NCBI GenBank assembly: GCA_965206655.1
Contig: CBDBKC010000031.1
Coordinates: 124,001 to 188,000, forward strand
Direction: 5' to 3'
Source: JAPPLB01 sp965206655
Lineage (GTDB): Bacteria > Acidobacteriota > Terriglobia > Bryobacterales > UBA6623
DNA length: 64,000 nucleotides
Of this stretch, positions 35,476 to 44,346 are shown one piece after another. The notes below the pieces were generated by a model. That model was not told the origin of the DNA, did not search any database, and was given only the letters and a program-made list of their open reading frames with translations. Each line of letters starts with the position of its first letter. Position 1 is the first letter of the stretch. The position numbers and the translations under genes are program-made.

Positions 35476-37458
35476 TCAACCTCCGCCCACGTTACGGAAC
35501 GTATCCGACTTCACTAACGAGATTATAAGCTCCTGAAAACGAAACCGCGATCCGCGAAACACCTGATACATCTCGTCAATGCTCCCTTCATCGGCTCCCG
35601 TCTCCGATCTTCCGAAGGCATACCGGAACAACTGCTTCACGATGCATTTCTGGCAGGCAGGCTGAGCAGCGAGAATCTTGCCCAACTCCCGCGGCGTTGA
35701 GAACTCGCTGTCGGCAACGCCCGCCACGCTTGCGCTGGTGTCGATATCGAGGTCGAATTCCTTCGGTTTGATACCCTTCTTGCGTTCGTAGCGGTTCGGC
35801 TCGACCGTAATGTGCTGCTTGTCGCGCTTCCTCCCGGTGGTGTCGTACTTCTCCAGCCCAAAGCCGATTGGATCCACCAAACGGTGGCAACTTTCGCAAC
35901 TCTTCTCTTTGAGATGCATCTCGACAAGCCGCTCTCGTGTGGTCAACGGCCGGGAATCCATCGTCAAGGGAGGCAGGCTCGCGGTCGCATTCGGCGGAGG
36001 CGGCGGAACGTGCTGGCACAGAAAATGCTCCCGGACAAATAGACCCCGCTCGGTCGGAGACGTCTCATCCGGCTTGCCCGTCTGGGTCAGGAAGCTGCCT
36101 TGTCCGAGAATGCCCGCCCGTCCCGAGTCGCGAGGTAACGACACCATCGCGAAGTTTTCCCGAGGCTGGGGGATCTCGTAGAGCTCGGCCACAAAGGAGT
36201 TCACGAAGGTATAGTCCGCAGTGAAGAACTCCATGAAGTTGCGGTCGTTCCAAATGAGATGGTGTACGAAGCGGCGTGTTTCCTCTGTCAGCGCCTCGGA
36301 AACCTGCGGCGTGAACTCCTTGTAAAGCACCGCATCCTTGATCGCGCCCAACACGCGGTCGAATCGCAGCCACTGCGCGATGAACTGGTCCAATGCCTGG
36401 CGCGCCCTGGGATCCTCGAGCATCCGCCGTGCTTGCTTGTCGATCCCCTCGTCGCTGAGGATCTCCCCCGATGACGCCGCGCGGATCAGTTCCGCATCGG
36501 GCATCGTGTCCCACAGGAAATAAGACAGGCGCGCGGCCAATTCGTACGCGGTGTTCTCCTCGCCCTGCTCGACGATGAAAAGAAAGTCCGGCGACTGCAA
36601 CATCGCCTCAACCACAATCCTCGCACCCGCCACGAACTCCCCGGCGTCTTCGGCCTCCGCCAGCAGTAATTTCGCGAATGACTCGGCCTCGTCGTCCCCC
36701 AGGGGTCTGCGAAAGGCCTTTTTACCGAACGCCCGCGCGAACTTCGCCGCGCACGCCCTGTCCACCACCACCGTCGGTTTGCAAGGAACCAAGCCGCGCG
36801 CGTCTCCGTTGCGAAACGCTGTACGCGCCAGCTTCTCGGCCGCCTTGCTATAGGCTTCGGCCAACACGGGCGAGATGCTCTGCGCCAGCGCCTGATTGCG
36901 AAAACCGTTGACGTAGTCCTCACCCGGAAAACGGTCAGCCGGTGTGGTTTGGTCCCCGAGAAGGTCGCGGACCGTGTTGTTGTATTGGCTGTGTGTAAGC
37001 CGGCGAATCGTAGGACGCCCTGGCGGAAGAGCCGTCTCCCTGCGGTTTGGGTCCGTAGGCAGGTCAACCCGCGCCAAGTAGTTGACCCAGCCGATCAGCA
37101 TCTCCTCTTCCGCGCTGCCCGGCTCGATCAACTGCCCGCCGGTGTGCTGAATTCGATTCGTGGGCTTGGTGAGTAGCAGAGACCGGGTCGGATCTTCGCG
37201 GTCGACCACCGCCCGCAAAGCCGCGCCAAACGTCTCGATCGCTTGATCAGTAGCGGACTCCAGCGGGAAATGGACGCGCGTCGCCGACGCCACACCATCG
37301 CTCGTATGGCAGGCCCGGCAGTTTGCTTCCTGCAAGACCGGATAAACGTCACGGGAGAACTGCACGGTGTCGTCAGCCGGCGCGGCCGAAAGCCACGCGG
37401 CCACGCAGGCGGCAAGACTCAACACGGCGGGTATTCCGCTTCGGGGCACGAATCGCAT
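35476..37458 (-). CDS. DUF1587/1592/1588/1585 planctomycete-type cytochrome c protein
   Basis: A 660-residue exported protein with signal peptide (IPAVLSLAACVAAWLSAAPA) and a haem-binding CRACH in VLQEANCRACHTSDGV. It then has the domain series of planctomycete/acidobacterial surface proteins: RLTHSQYNNTVRDLLGD (DUF1587), a middle DUF1595/1592 region (ARLSYFLWDTMPDAELIRAA), DUF1588 (GRAGILGQGSFLTQTGKPDETSP), a second CxxCH (CESCHRLVDPIGFGLEKYD), and DUF1585 at the C-terminus. The biochemical role of this family is not established; the haem motif suggests periplasmic redox chemistry. It is translated just ahead of the DUF1552 gene, 1 nt apart. The parallel pair DUF1549/1553 plus DUF1501 is at 49.6-54.0 kb. 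Confidence 0.85.
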   Translation of the reverse strand: MRFVPRSGIPAVLSLAACVAAWLSAAPADDTVQFSRDVYPVLQEANCRACHTSDGVASATRVHFPLESATDQAIETFGAALRAVVDREDPTRSLLLTKPTNRIQHTGGQLIEPGSAEEEMLIGWVNYLARVDLPTDPNRRETALPPGRPTIRRLTHSQYNNTVRDLLGDQTTPADRFPGEDYVNGFRNQALAQSISPVLAEAYSKAAEKLARTAFRNGDARGLVPCKPTVVVDRACAAKFARAFGKKAFRRPLGDDEAESFAKLLLAEAEDAGEFVAGARIVVEAMLQSPDFLFIVEQGEENTAYELAARLSYFLWDTMPDAELIRAASSGEILSDEGIDKQARRMLEDPRARQALDQFIAQWLRFDRVLGAIKDAVLYKEFTPQVSEALTEETRRFVHHLIWNDRNFMEFFTADYTFVNSFVAELYEIPQPRENFAMVSLPRDSGRAGILGQGSFLTQTGKPDETSPTERGLFVREHFLCQHVPPPPPNATASLPPLTMDSRPLTTRERLVEMHLKEKSCESCHRLVDPIGFGLEKYDTTGRKRDKQHITVEPNRYERKKGIKPKEFDLDIDTSASVAGVADSEFSTPRELGKILAAQPACQKCIVKQLFRYAFGRSETGADEGSIDEMYQVFRGSRFRFQELIISLVKSDTFRNVGGG

Positions 37459-37592
37459 CTGACCCGAATCTAGCGATTCAAGCGAACCTGCGTCAAGAAG
37501 GGTTTAGCCTACGCGACTCGCCAACGCCGCGCCGGCACAGGCCTGAATGCGGACACACCCTCTCGCTCAGGCTCGGTACCATAGTCGTTACC

Positions 37593-39140
37593 ATGCTCAG
37601 CCGCTTGATCCTCGCTTCGCTACTCGCTGTATCAACGCTCGTCGCGTCGTCCTCGCTCCCGCACCACGAGGAGATTGCGCCCGCCGTCCACGCCGTTGGG
37701 TTCGCTGCCGCCCAGGGTTCCGCGAACTCCGGCTGGATCGAGTTGCGCGATTCCGTACTTCTCGTCGACCTTCCGCGGGGAATCGCCTTGGATGACTACC
37801 TTGCGGAGGTGCGAAGTCTCAGTGGGAGGTCGGCTGATCGGCTCGCTCTGACCCGCTACCAACAGGGCGACGAAAAAATCGTCGAATCCGCGCTGGAATC
37901 AGGCATCAAGGAAGTCATCGTGACGCGCGGCATCGCGGAGGAGTTGGTGATGCGCTCGAGTCATCTCTCACCTGCGCAGTTGCGTGTTCTTACAGACACC
38001 GCCCGCATCGTCGACGGCGCGCTGCCGGTCGACTACATCTCTCTCGACGGCACGGCGGCGAAAGGCGCCGCGGCTCTGCACCTCCCCAACCGTGCTGTGG
38101 TTTTTGCCGGGCCGGCCGGCGTCAACGGGCCCCGAGCCGTACTCGAAGGGGCCGCGTCCGCTCGTTGGGTGGATGCCATCCGGCGGCTCGAAGCACTCAA
38201 GCCGGAACATGTTGTACCGGCCTTCGGTTCGTGGAGCAATGCCCACGTACTGGCGCGGCTGCGGTGGTATCTGGCCGAACTCCGGCGGCAGGTTGCCTAC
38301 GGACTTGCGTTGGGCTTACAGCCGGAGACGATTTTTCCGACGGTTCGGATGCCGGCCGAGTATTCCGTCTGGATTCCGTATGACAACCCCCGCATCGAAG
38401 ACCTGAAACGCGTCTACCGGGAAATGACCGTACCCGAGGCCCCGTTTGACGGGCGTCCGCCGCGCCGCGATGATACGCAGGTCCGCGCACTCGTCCTGAT
38501 CGCCGACCGCTACCACGAGCCGGAGCACATCGAAGTTGGCTTGCGCAAAGTCTTCCAGGAGACCGGGGTGGTTCCGCACTTCACATTCGACACGCGGGCG
38601 CTTTCGGCCGCGAATCTCAGCCACGTGCAACTGCTCGTCATTCTCAAAGACGGCATGTTATGGCCTGATGGGGTCGAGCGGGGCAAGAAATACAAGATCT
38701 GGATGACTCCCGAGCAGGAAGAAGCCGTCGTTGATTTCGTCGAGCGGGGCGGGAGCTTCTTGAACCTCCACAATTCGATGGGCCTGTATCCGAAGGATGG
38801 CCCTTACCTCAACCTTGTCGGCGGGCGCTACATCGGTCACGGTCCGCTCGAACGTTTCCGCGTTATCGTCACCGACCCCGAGCACCCTATCAGCCAAGGC
38901 GTTGAGGATTTTTCCGTCGCCGACGAACAACACACGCCGCCCTTCGACGAAGCCAAGGTCCGCGTCTTCCTTCGCAGCCGCTCGGACGATGGTAAGCGCG
39001 AAGCCGCCGCCGGGTGGGCTTACGAGCCCGGCAAGGGCAGGCTCGTTCACCTGGCGCCGGGGCATACGCGCGAAGCCATGGAGCATCCCATGTTTCAGCG
39101 CTTGATGCGGAACGCGGTTAACTGGTTGATCGAAAGATAG
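37593..39140 (+). CDS. Fusion of a degenerate metallo-beta-lactamase-like domain and a ThuA-like domain
   Basis: About 515 residues with a signal peptide (MLSRLILASLLAVSTLVASS). Residues ~25-235 follow the layout of a metallo-beta-lactamase fold (NSGWIELRDSVLLVDLP at the start; VVPAFGSWSNAHVLARLRWYL where VVPGHG is usual). The zinc motif HxHxDH is absent: the equivalent segment reads TRYQQGDEKIV (from Thr87) and the GD of the second site is GP. Residues ~295-510 form a ThuA / class I glutamine-amidotransferase-like domain (RALVLIADRYHEPEHIEVGL, FVERGGSFLNLHNSMGLYP, PEHPISQGVEDF, HLAPGHTREAMEHPMFQRL). ThuA-like domains are linked to sugar metabolism. The upstream in-frame extension is antisense to the cytochrome gene and is not counted. 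Confidence 0.75.
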   Translation: MLSRLILASLLAVSTLVASSSLPHHEEIAPAVHAVGFAAAQGSANSGWIELRDSVLLVDLPRGIALDDYLAEVRSLSGRSADRLALTRYQQGDEKIVESALESGIKEVIVTRGIAEELVMRSSHLSPAQLRVLTDTARIVDGALPVDYISLDGTAAKGAAALHLPNRAVVFAGPAGVNGPRAVLEGAASARWVDAIRRLEALKPEHVVPAFGSWSNAHVLARLRWYLAELRRQVAYGLALGLQPETIFPTVRMPAEYSVWIPYDNPRIEDLKRVYREMTVPEAPFDGRPPRRDDTQVRALVLIADRYHEPEHIEVGLRKVFQETGVVPHFTFDTRALSAANLSHVQLLVILKDGMLWPDGVERGKKYKIWMTPEQEEAVVDFVERGGSFLNLHNSMGLYPKDGPYLNLVGGRYIGHGPLERFRVIVTDPEHPISQGVEDFSVADEQHTPPFDEAKVRVFLRSRSDDGKREAAAGWAYEPGKGRLVHLAPGHTREAMEHPMFQRLMRNAVNWLIER

Positions 39141-39170
39141 TGGCTCGCGTCTGGTCGCGGCGACTGCACA

Positions 39171-40082
39171 TCATTTCGTAGTCGCTCCCCCACGAGCGAC
39201 ATAGCGGGCGAGGGCCGTCCATTCGCCGGCGCACCACACGCTGTGAAACAACAACTGAAACGGCGTATACAGCGCCCACTCAAGCAGGCGGCGTCCCGCG
39301 GCAGCGTGAACCGCGGCTCGCAGCGTCATCGCCGGCGGAATGGCGGGCGCAGCGGCCATGTAGGCAAAAGCCCTAAGTCGAGACCAGTGGTTCCTCTCCG
39401 ACCTCGTGAACCCGAAGTCGCGTCCTCGGGTGAATCGGTCTCGAAAGAGACCGCGGAGCGAGATGGGATGCACATGAGTCACGACGGCCCGAGGGTCAAA
39501 CCGGATCTCGTAGCCTTGGGCGCGTGCGCGCCAACCGAGTTCGCTGTCTCCGGCAAAGCGGTCGGTGTAGTAGCCGCCAAGTTGCTCCCAAATATCGCGG
39601 CTGAAGCTGGAGTTCGCACTTGCCCCCTCGGGGTGCGGCCGTGTTTCGCCGCCAGGCATCCACCACGCGTGGCGTACCCAATGGACGGCGTGATTCCATG
39701 TGCCCGGTTCGGGGGCGACCGCTCCGGCGGTGGCCTTCCAGCCTTCGCGGTGCAGATCCACGAGCCGCTGCAACCAACTTGCCTCGGCCAGGCAATCGGG
39801 GTCGGTGAAGACAAGGATATGGCCCCGGGCGCGCCCAGCTCCGAGGTTGCGCGCCTGATGAGGAAGAAGGGGAACGGACGAGCGAATCAACTGTACGTCA
39901 GGAAACCGCCGAACCGCGTCCGCCGTACGGTCGTCCGGCGAGCTGTCGACGACGATGATCTCGAAATCGCGGAACGACTGCCCAGCCAGCGCATCGAGAG
40001 ACCGCGTGATCGTCGTATGTGAGAGGTAGCCGGGCATCATGACCGATACCTCCGGCCCGCACCTACTCACTTTCGATTCCAC
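39171..40082 (-). CDS. Family 2 glycosyltransferase
   Basis: A 303-residue GT-A-fold glycosyltransferase. The N-terminal nucleotide-binding region reads VSVMMPGYLSHTTITRSLDALAGQSFRDFEIIVVDSSPDD. The DxD-like metal motif is FTDPDCLAEASWLQRLVD, and a later ED-type region is GGYYTDRFAGDSELGWRARAQGYE. The C-terminal third is hydrophobic and may associate with the membrane. It starts at GTG 40082, overlapping the end of the next glycosyltransferase gene by 16 bp, so the two are co-translated, with this one second. Probable role: surface glycan or glycolipid assembly. Donor and acceptor are not identifiable. Confidence 0.88.
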   Translation of the reverse strand: MESKVSRCGPEVSVMMPGYLSHTTITRSLDALAGQSFRDFEIIVVDSSPDDRTADAVRRFPDVQLIRSSVPLLPHQARNLGAGRARGHILVFTDPDCLAEASWLQRLVDLHREGWKATAGAVAPEPGTWNHAVHWVRHAWWMPGGETRPHPEGASANSSFSRDIWEQLGGYYTDRFAGDSELGWRARAQGYEIRFDPRAVVTHVHPISLRGLFRDRFTRGRDFGFTRSERNHWSRLRAFAYMAAAPAIPPAMTLRAAVHAAAGRRLLEWALYTPFQLLFHSVWCAGEWTALARYVARGGATTK

Positions 40083-40993
40083 TCGAGTTCTGCGACGTAA
40101 AACTGCTCCTCGGAATCACCCGGCCCGAGCAGATAACCCGCTGCCTCGGACGCAGCTTGGTAGGCGGTTACCACAAGCGTGATCGGTAGGGCCATCACAA
40201 ACCGACCCCACAGCATCGGTCGAGGAACGATGCTACGCACCAGCCGCCAGACTTGTAGGCCGGGAACCAGCACCATGCCTCCACCATACATCCACCGCTT
40301 GAGCAAGCTCCAAGGCGGATTACCGAAGGCAATAGTAGCGGCATGAAAGCGCTTGAGGGCGCCGTTTGCGTAAAGACCTTGGCGCACAGACATCCAATCT
40401 TCGTGGGCGGCGATGGCATCCGCTGATTGCCACACCACGCCCCCCTCTCCTTGGATGCGCCGATGCAGCATATATTCCGCTTGGAACCACTCCTCCAGCG
40501 GACGCACGGCGGCGTACTTCATCAGCACATCGCGCCGGTAGGCGATGTTGGCGCACGACGCGATGGGAATCGCCCCAGGCCGCACCGGATGAAGCCAGCG
40601 ACCGTACTCAACCATGAGGAACGAGCGGCTCAAGTACGTCTCCGGCTGAGCATCGATAAAGGCGTAGTTTACGATTTCGACCCCTCGCTCGAACGCCCGC
40701 ATAACGGCAGCGGCCCAACCCGGTTGCGCATGGCAGTGATCTTCGATGAAGGCGACGCAGTCGCCAGTGGTTGCCTCCGCACCCGCCGCCATGGCCCGGG
40801 GAAAGCTGCGCAGACCGGGCCGAGGCACAACGCGAACGCGCGAGTCTGCGGCGCCGGCGAGCGGCCCGCTCTCTGGTTGGAGGTCGACAAGGACAATATC
40901 GAGAGGCTCGGAAACCTCCTGTTCAAGCAGTTTCCGGAGGCCTTCTTCAGCACGCTCGCGCTGTTGGCCGATGATCTGCACAACGCTGAGCAT
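40067..40993 (-). CDS. Family 2 glycosyltransferase, first of the pair
   Basis: A 308-residue glycosyltransferase-like protein, more divergent than its partner. LSVVQIIGQQRERAEEGLRKLLEQ starts the GT-A fold; VPRPGLRSFPRAMAAGAEATTGDCVAFIEDHCHAQPGW contains the metal-binding acidic motif (EDH replacing DxD). CANIAYRRDVLMKY, EEWFQAEYMLHRRIQGEGG and AIAAHEDW follow. The C-terminal part has two hydrophobic helices (FVMALPITLVVTAYQAASEA). It overlaps the second glycosyltransferase by 16 bp. The pair reads opposite to its neighbours and is enclosed by direct copies of the ThuA gene's 3' end (39030-39140 and 41092-41205). Confidence 0.82.
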   Translation of the reverse strand: MLSVVQIIGQQRERAEEGLRKLLEQEVSEPLDIVLVDLQPESGPLAGAADSRVRVVPRPGLRSFPRAMAAGAEATTGDCVAFIEDHCHAQPGWAAAVMRAFERGVEIVNYAFIDAQPETYLSRSFLMVEYGRWLHPVRPGAIPIASCANIAYRRDVLMKYAAVRPLEEWFQAEYMLHRRIQGEGGVVWQSADAIAAHEDWMSVRQGLYANGALKRFHAATIAFGNPPWSLLKRWMYGGGMVLVPGLQVWRLVRSIVPRPMLWGRFVMALPITLVVTAYQAASEAAGYLLGPGDSEEQFYVAELEWNRK

Positions 40994-41091
40994 CCCAATC
41001 AGAGTATCGGGCCCTGCCCCGCGCTGCCAAGGCTTGCCCCATTTGAGGTCATGTTGGTCTCGCCCTGTAAGGGTAGTAAAAGACTGGCCTT

Positions 41092-41205
41092 CCCGGCAAA
41101 GGGAGGCTCGCTCACTTGGCGCCGGGGCACACGCGAGAAGCGATGGAACCCCCGATGTTTCAACGGTTGATGCGGAACGCCATTGGCTGGTTGATCAAGA
41201 GATAG
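41092..41205 (+). pseudogene. Remnant copy of the 3' end of the MBL/ThuA fusion gene
   Basis: Read in one frame, this segment encodes PGKGRLAHLAPGHTREAM, then EPPMFQRLMRNAIGWLIKR and a TAG stop. It matches the last 36 residues of the fusion protein ending at 39140 at 31 positions and stops at the same codon. No upstream part of the gene is found before about 41090; similarity ends abruptly. It is therefore a truncated duplicate or the leftover of a former paralogue, in the same orientation as the intact gene. Confidence 0.8.
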
Positions 41206-41269
41206 TTTCTTTAGGCCTGATTACCCTGGCTTGACCCGTCGCGCCGGGAGCAGCGGGACGGGCCTGCGC

Positions 41270-41319
41270 AAAAAAAAGCTCGCAGACCCACCGCATCCCA
41301 CGGCCGGTCGGCGAGCTTT
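41270..41319 (-). terminator. Rho-independent terminator of the small conserved gene
   Basis: On the minus strand, AAAGCTCGC and GCGAGCTT form a stem of about 8 bp around a 30-nt GC-rich loop that can itself pair further, followed by a run of eight T (complement of A 41270-41277). It lies 18 bp after the stop of the gene at 41338-41637. Confidence 0.65.
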
Positions 41320-41337
41320 GCTCAGATGGAGGTTGGT

Positions 41338-41637
41338 TCAAGCAGCAAAATACGACGCGCTGTCGTAGTACGATTCGTCTTCCTTCCGCGGCATGAACGC
41401 GAAGCGCCGCAAACGCAACAGCACATCGTTTGGGTCGCGTCCCAGAATGCCGCAACAGAATTGAAAACTAAACTTCGACGAACTGCGGCCGTGTAGCCAC
41501 TCGATTGCTTCTTCCTTCGCTCGTCGCGGCCCGCTGCTGGCGTCCTGCAGGGCCTGGATGAGAACCGCGCCGGCGAGGCGTTGAAGTCCTCGGTTGACTG
41601 GAGAATCTTTTGGTGAAATCGCTGGTATGCCGTACAT
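41338..41637 (-). CDS. Small conserved hypothetical protein
   Basis: A 99-residue cytoplasmic protein with no signal or membrane segment. The core LAGAVLIQALQDASSGPRRAKEEAIEWLHGRSS followed by FSFQFCCGILGRDPNDVLLRLRRF resembles, from memory, short bacterial and phage proteins of the pattern 'AvL.qAl.D..sg....r.eA..W....... FsF..vc..Lg.dp..vr..L', often annotated as hypothetical. It could be a small DNA-associated or regulatory protein; the helical make-up fits but no function is proven. Support for it being real comes from a clear T-run terminator just downstream and a TATAAG -10-like box (complement of 41738-41743) upstream flanked by TAGGG motifs. Confidence 0.65.
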   Translation of the reverse strand: MYGIPAISPKDSPVNRGLQRLAGAVLIQALQDASSGPRRAKEEAIEWLHGRSSSKFSFQFCCGILGRDPNDVLLRLRRFAFMPRKEDESYYDSASYFAA

Positions 41638-42152
41638 GATCGTTTTCTACTCCCCTTCAGTTTCAGCATCCTTATCGTCCCAAACTAGCGGCAACAGTTG
41701 AATGGAGTGTTCGTACGAAATACCCTAGGAATATGTCCTTATACACCAGTCTTAGGGCTGACACCTCAACCAGGACCCTAGGGTTTCTTCTCGGGTGTTA
41801 GACCGGAGATGATAAGACGAATAAAACACGAATGAAACTAAAATTCGCCCGGCCGCCAGACGGCACACCCTATTGAGGCTGGTTAGGACAACCGGTCCGC
41901 ACCCTGTGTTTCTAGGGGCTTAGCTCGAACATGCGGCCTACGACTGCCCTGTCCGTTCACAACCCCGCGCCGCCCCTCGTCTTCGTCCGATAACGGGCAG
42001 GGTAATGTGAATCACGATGCGGGGTATCCTTCATGGTGATATGACTCGCGGCACACCGGCTTAGGGCGTCTATGGAGGATTCCGGCAAGCACATCCCAGG
42101 GCCATGCCGACCGGTGGCGACTTGTCCGTACTACAATATGAAATAGAAACCC
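41638..42152 (+). other. 515-bp gene-free gap with repeated CCCTAGG motifs
   Basis: No ORF is supported here. The left half holds CCCTAGG (41723-41729), CTTAGGG (41751-41757) and the palindrome CCCTAGGG (41776-41783), spaced about 25 bp, around a TATAAG box on the minus strand; they could be operator half-sites for the small gene at 41338. The right half serves as upstream region of the NfeD gene. The base composition is less GC-rich than neighbouring genes in 41690-41850. Confidence 0.45.
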
Positions 42153-43478
42153 ATGAAAAAACGCCACTTAGGCTGGTTCGGCGGGTTCATCCTGTTGTTC
42201 GGTCTGGGTTTCTTCCCCGCTCGGGCCGATTCGGCGCACGTCATTCAGGTCGACGTCGAGCACGTCATCCATCCCCTTACGGTCGAGATCGTCCAGCAAG
42301 CGATCCGGCAAGCCGGCGACGAGGATGCCGCCGCCGTCCTGCTTCGGATGAACACGCCAGGCGGCCTGCTCTCCGCCACCAAGGAAGTCATCCAGGCCAT
42401 CGTGGCCTCCGAGACACCCGTGATCGTGTACGTCGCTCCCAGCGGAGGCCGGGCAGCGTCCGCCGGCTTCATGATCCTGGTGGCCGCGGACGTTGCCGCC
42501 ATGGCGCCCGGTACCAACACTGGCGCAGCGCACCCCGTGATGGTGGGCGGCGAGATGGATAAGGTGATGAGCGAGAAGGTCAGCAATGACGCAGCCGCTT
42601 CGGTCCGGTCCGTGACAAGCAAGCGCGGCCGCAACCCGGAACTCGCCGAAAAGGCCGTGCTCGAAAGCAAAGCCTTCACCGAAGACGAAGCCCTGGAAGC
42701 GAAGCTTATCGACATCGTCGCCCCCAATGTCGAAGCGCTGCTGCGCGAGCTCGACGGCAAGACAATCAAACGCTTCGATGGAACCGAGCAAACGATCGAG
42801 TTGACCGAAGCAACCGTCGTCCCCTTTGAGCTGAGTCACCGGCAGACGATTCTGCTCGCGCTGATTGACCCCAATCTGGCGTTCATTCTGCTCGTGCTGG
42901 GGTTGGTTGGAGTCTATGTCGAGTTCACAAACCCCGGATTAATCTTTCCCGGCGTCGCGGGCGCCATCCTTGTGCTGCTGGGCGCCATGGCATTGACAGT
43001 GTTGCCCATCAATTGGGCGGCCGCTGCGCTGGTGGTCCTCGGGCTGGTGTTCTTTGTTCTCGAAGCGACGACGACGACGAACGGCATCCTCGCCGCTGGA
43101 GGTGTCGTTGCGATGGTGTTGGGTTCCGTGATGCTGATCGACACCGACATTCCCGAGCTCTCCATCAACTGGCCGACCGCCATCGGCGTGACGCTGCCGT
43201 TCGCCGTGATTACTGTTTTCCTGTTGCAGCTCGCCGTGCGCTCGTATCGCCTCAAGGTCAGCACCGGAACCGAAGGCATGATCGGCGAGGTGGGCATCGC
43301 GAAGACCGACATTCACGCGGCTGGTCGTGTATTCGTGCATGGTGAGTGGTGGAACGCATCATCCGACAATCAGATTCCGTCCGGCGCACCCGTGCGTGTC
43401 GTGGGAATCAAAGACCTAAAGCTACACGTGGAACAGGGTTCGGATACATCACGGACGTTGGAGCCGGCAGAGCAGTAA
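42153..43478 (+). CDS. NfeD-family membrane-bound serine protease (ClpP-class)
   Basis: A 441-residue long-type NfeD protein. A signal sequence (WFGGFILLFGLGFFPARA) is followed by a SppA/ClpP-like domain with MNTPGGLLSATKEVI and the nucleophile Ser in GGRAASAGFMILVAADVAAM, plus TSKRGRNPELA supplying the region of the catalytic Lys. Four to five membrane helices follow (residues ~230-350) and a C-terminal NfeD OB-fold (GMIGEVGIAKTDI ... GRVFVHGEWWNASS). In archaea the paired protease cleaves stomatin. The next gene is the stomatin homologue, 15 bp away, as usual. The role is thought to be membrane-protein or microdomain quality control. Confidence 0.92.
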   Translation: MKKRHLGWFGGFILLFGLGFFPARADSAHVIQVDVEHVIHPLTVEIVQQAIRQAGDEDAAAVLLRMNTPGGLLSATKEVIQAIVASETPVIVYVAPSGGRAASAGFMILVAADVAAMAPGTNTGAAHPVMVGGEMDKVMSEKVSNDAAASVRSVTSKRGRNPELAEKAVLESKAFTEDEALEAKLIDIVAPNVEALLRELDGKTIKRFDGTEQTIELTEATVVPFELSHRQTILLALIDPNLAFILLVLGLVGVYVEFTNPGLIFPGVAGAILVLLGAMALTVLPINWAAAALVVLGLVFFVLEATTTTNGILAAGGVVAMVLGSVMLIDTDIPELSINWPTAIGVTLPFAVITVFLLQLAVRSYRLKVSTGTEGMIGEVGIAKTDIHAAGRVFVHGEWWNASSDNQIPSGAPVRVVGIKDLKLHVEQGSDTSRTLEPAEQ

Positions 43479-43493
43479 AAGGAGCGGATCACC

Positions 43494-44270
43494 ATGGGAT
43501 TCAGCCTGGGTTACATCTTCATTTTCATCGTTGTTCTCTACCTGATCAATTGCATTAAGATCCTGCCCGAGTACGAGCGGGGCGTGGTCTTTCGTCTGGG
43601 CCGTTTGCTTCCGCAGCCGAAGGGGCCGGGACTGGTCCTGATCTTCGCACCGATCGACCGTATCGTTCGGATCTCGTTGCGCGTTGAGACACTCGACGTA
43701 CCGCCCCAGGATGTCATCACCCGTGACAACGTGACGGTAAAGGTCAGCGCCGTGCTTTTCTTCCGCGTCATCGATCCTCTCAAGGCCGTGGTCGAGGTGG
43801 CGCACTACGTCCACGCGACTTCACAGTTGGCGCAGACGCGCCTGCGCTCGGTGCTCGGCGAAGCTGATCTCGATGAACTGCTGAGCCAGCGCGAAAAGCT
43901 GAACGCGAAGATTCAGGCGACGCTGGACGAGCACACCGGACCTTGGGGGATCAAGGTGCAGGCCGTCGAAGTGAAGAATGTCGATCTGCCCGAGCAAATG
44001 ATTCGCGCCATTGCGCGCCAAGCCGAAGCCGAGCGAGAGCGCCGCGCCAAGGTCATTCACGCCGAAGGCGAAATGCAAGCCGCCCAAAAGCTGACCGAAG
44101 CGGGGCGGGCCCTGGCAACGCAGCCCGTATCCGTTACCCTGCGCTACCTACAGACGCTCACCGAGATTGGCACCGAGAAGAATACTACAGTGGTTTTCCC
44201 ACTCCCGATCGATCTGTTCAGAGGTTTGGCCAACTGGGTTGGCAGCACCGAGGAGCAGAGCAAAGAGTGA
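43494..44270 (+). CDS. Slipin/stomatin-like SPFH (band 7) protein
   Basis: A 258-residue prohibitin/stomatin-family protein. One N-terminal helix (LGYIFIFIVVLYLINCI) is followed by ILPEYERGVVFRLGRLLPQPKGPGLVLIFAPIDRI and the SPFH core (LDVPPQDVITRDNVTVKVSAVLFFRVIDP). A coiled-coil tail carries the alanine/glutamate-rich oligomerisation segment (RQAEAERERRAKVIHAEGEMQAAQKL). An AGGAG ribosome site lies 9 bp before the ATG. It forms a two-gene operon with the NfeD protease. It should build oligomeric membrane microdomains and is probably the protease's partner or substrate. Confidence 0.93.
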   Translation: MGFSLGYIFIFIVVLYLINCIKILPEYERGVVFRLGRLLPQPKGPGLVLIFAPIDRIVRISLRVETLDVPPQDVITRDNVTVKVSAVLFFRVIDPLKAVVEVAHYVHATSQLAQTRLRSVLGEADLDELLSQREKLNAKIQATLDEHTGPWGIKVQAVEVKNVDLPEQMIRAIARQAEAERERRAKVIHAEGEMQAAQKLTEAGRALATQPVSVTLRYLQTLTEIGTEKNTTVVFPLPIDLFRGLANWVGSTEEQSKE

Positions 44271-44346
44271 GGCGCCCCTGTCTCGACACGTCTACGATCA
44301 CCGTAGAAGAACACATAGAACATTTCGGACCGTGATTGTTTTAGGG

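Noticed and set aside
37323..37592. N-terminal 90-residue extension of the MBL/ThuA protein
   Set aside because: It reads antisense through the start of the DUF1592-type gene; a signal peptide begins at the ATG 37593.
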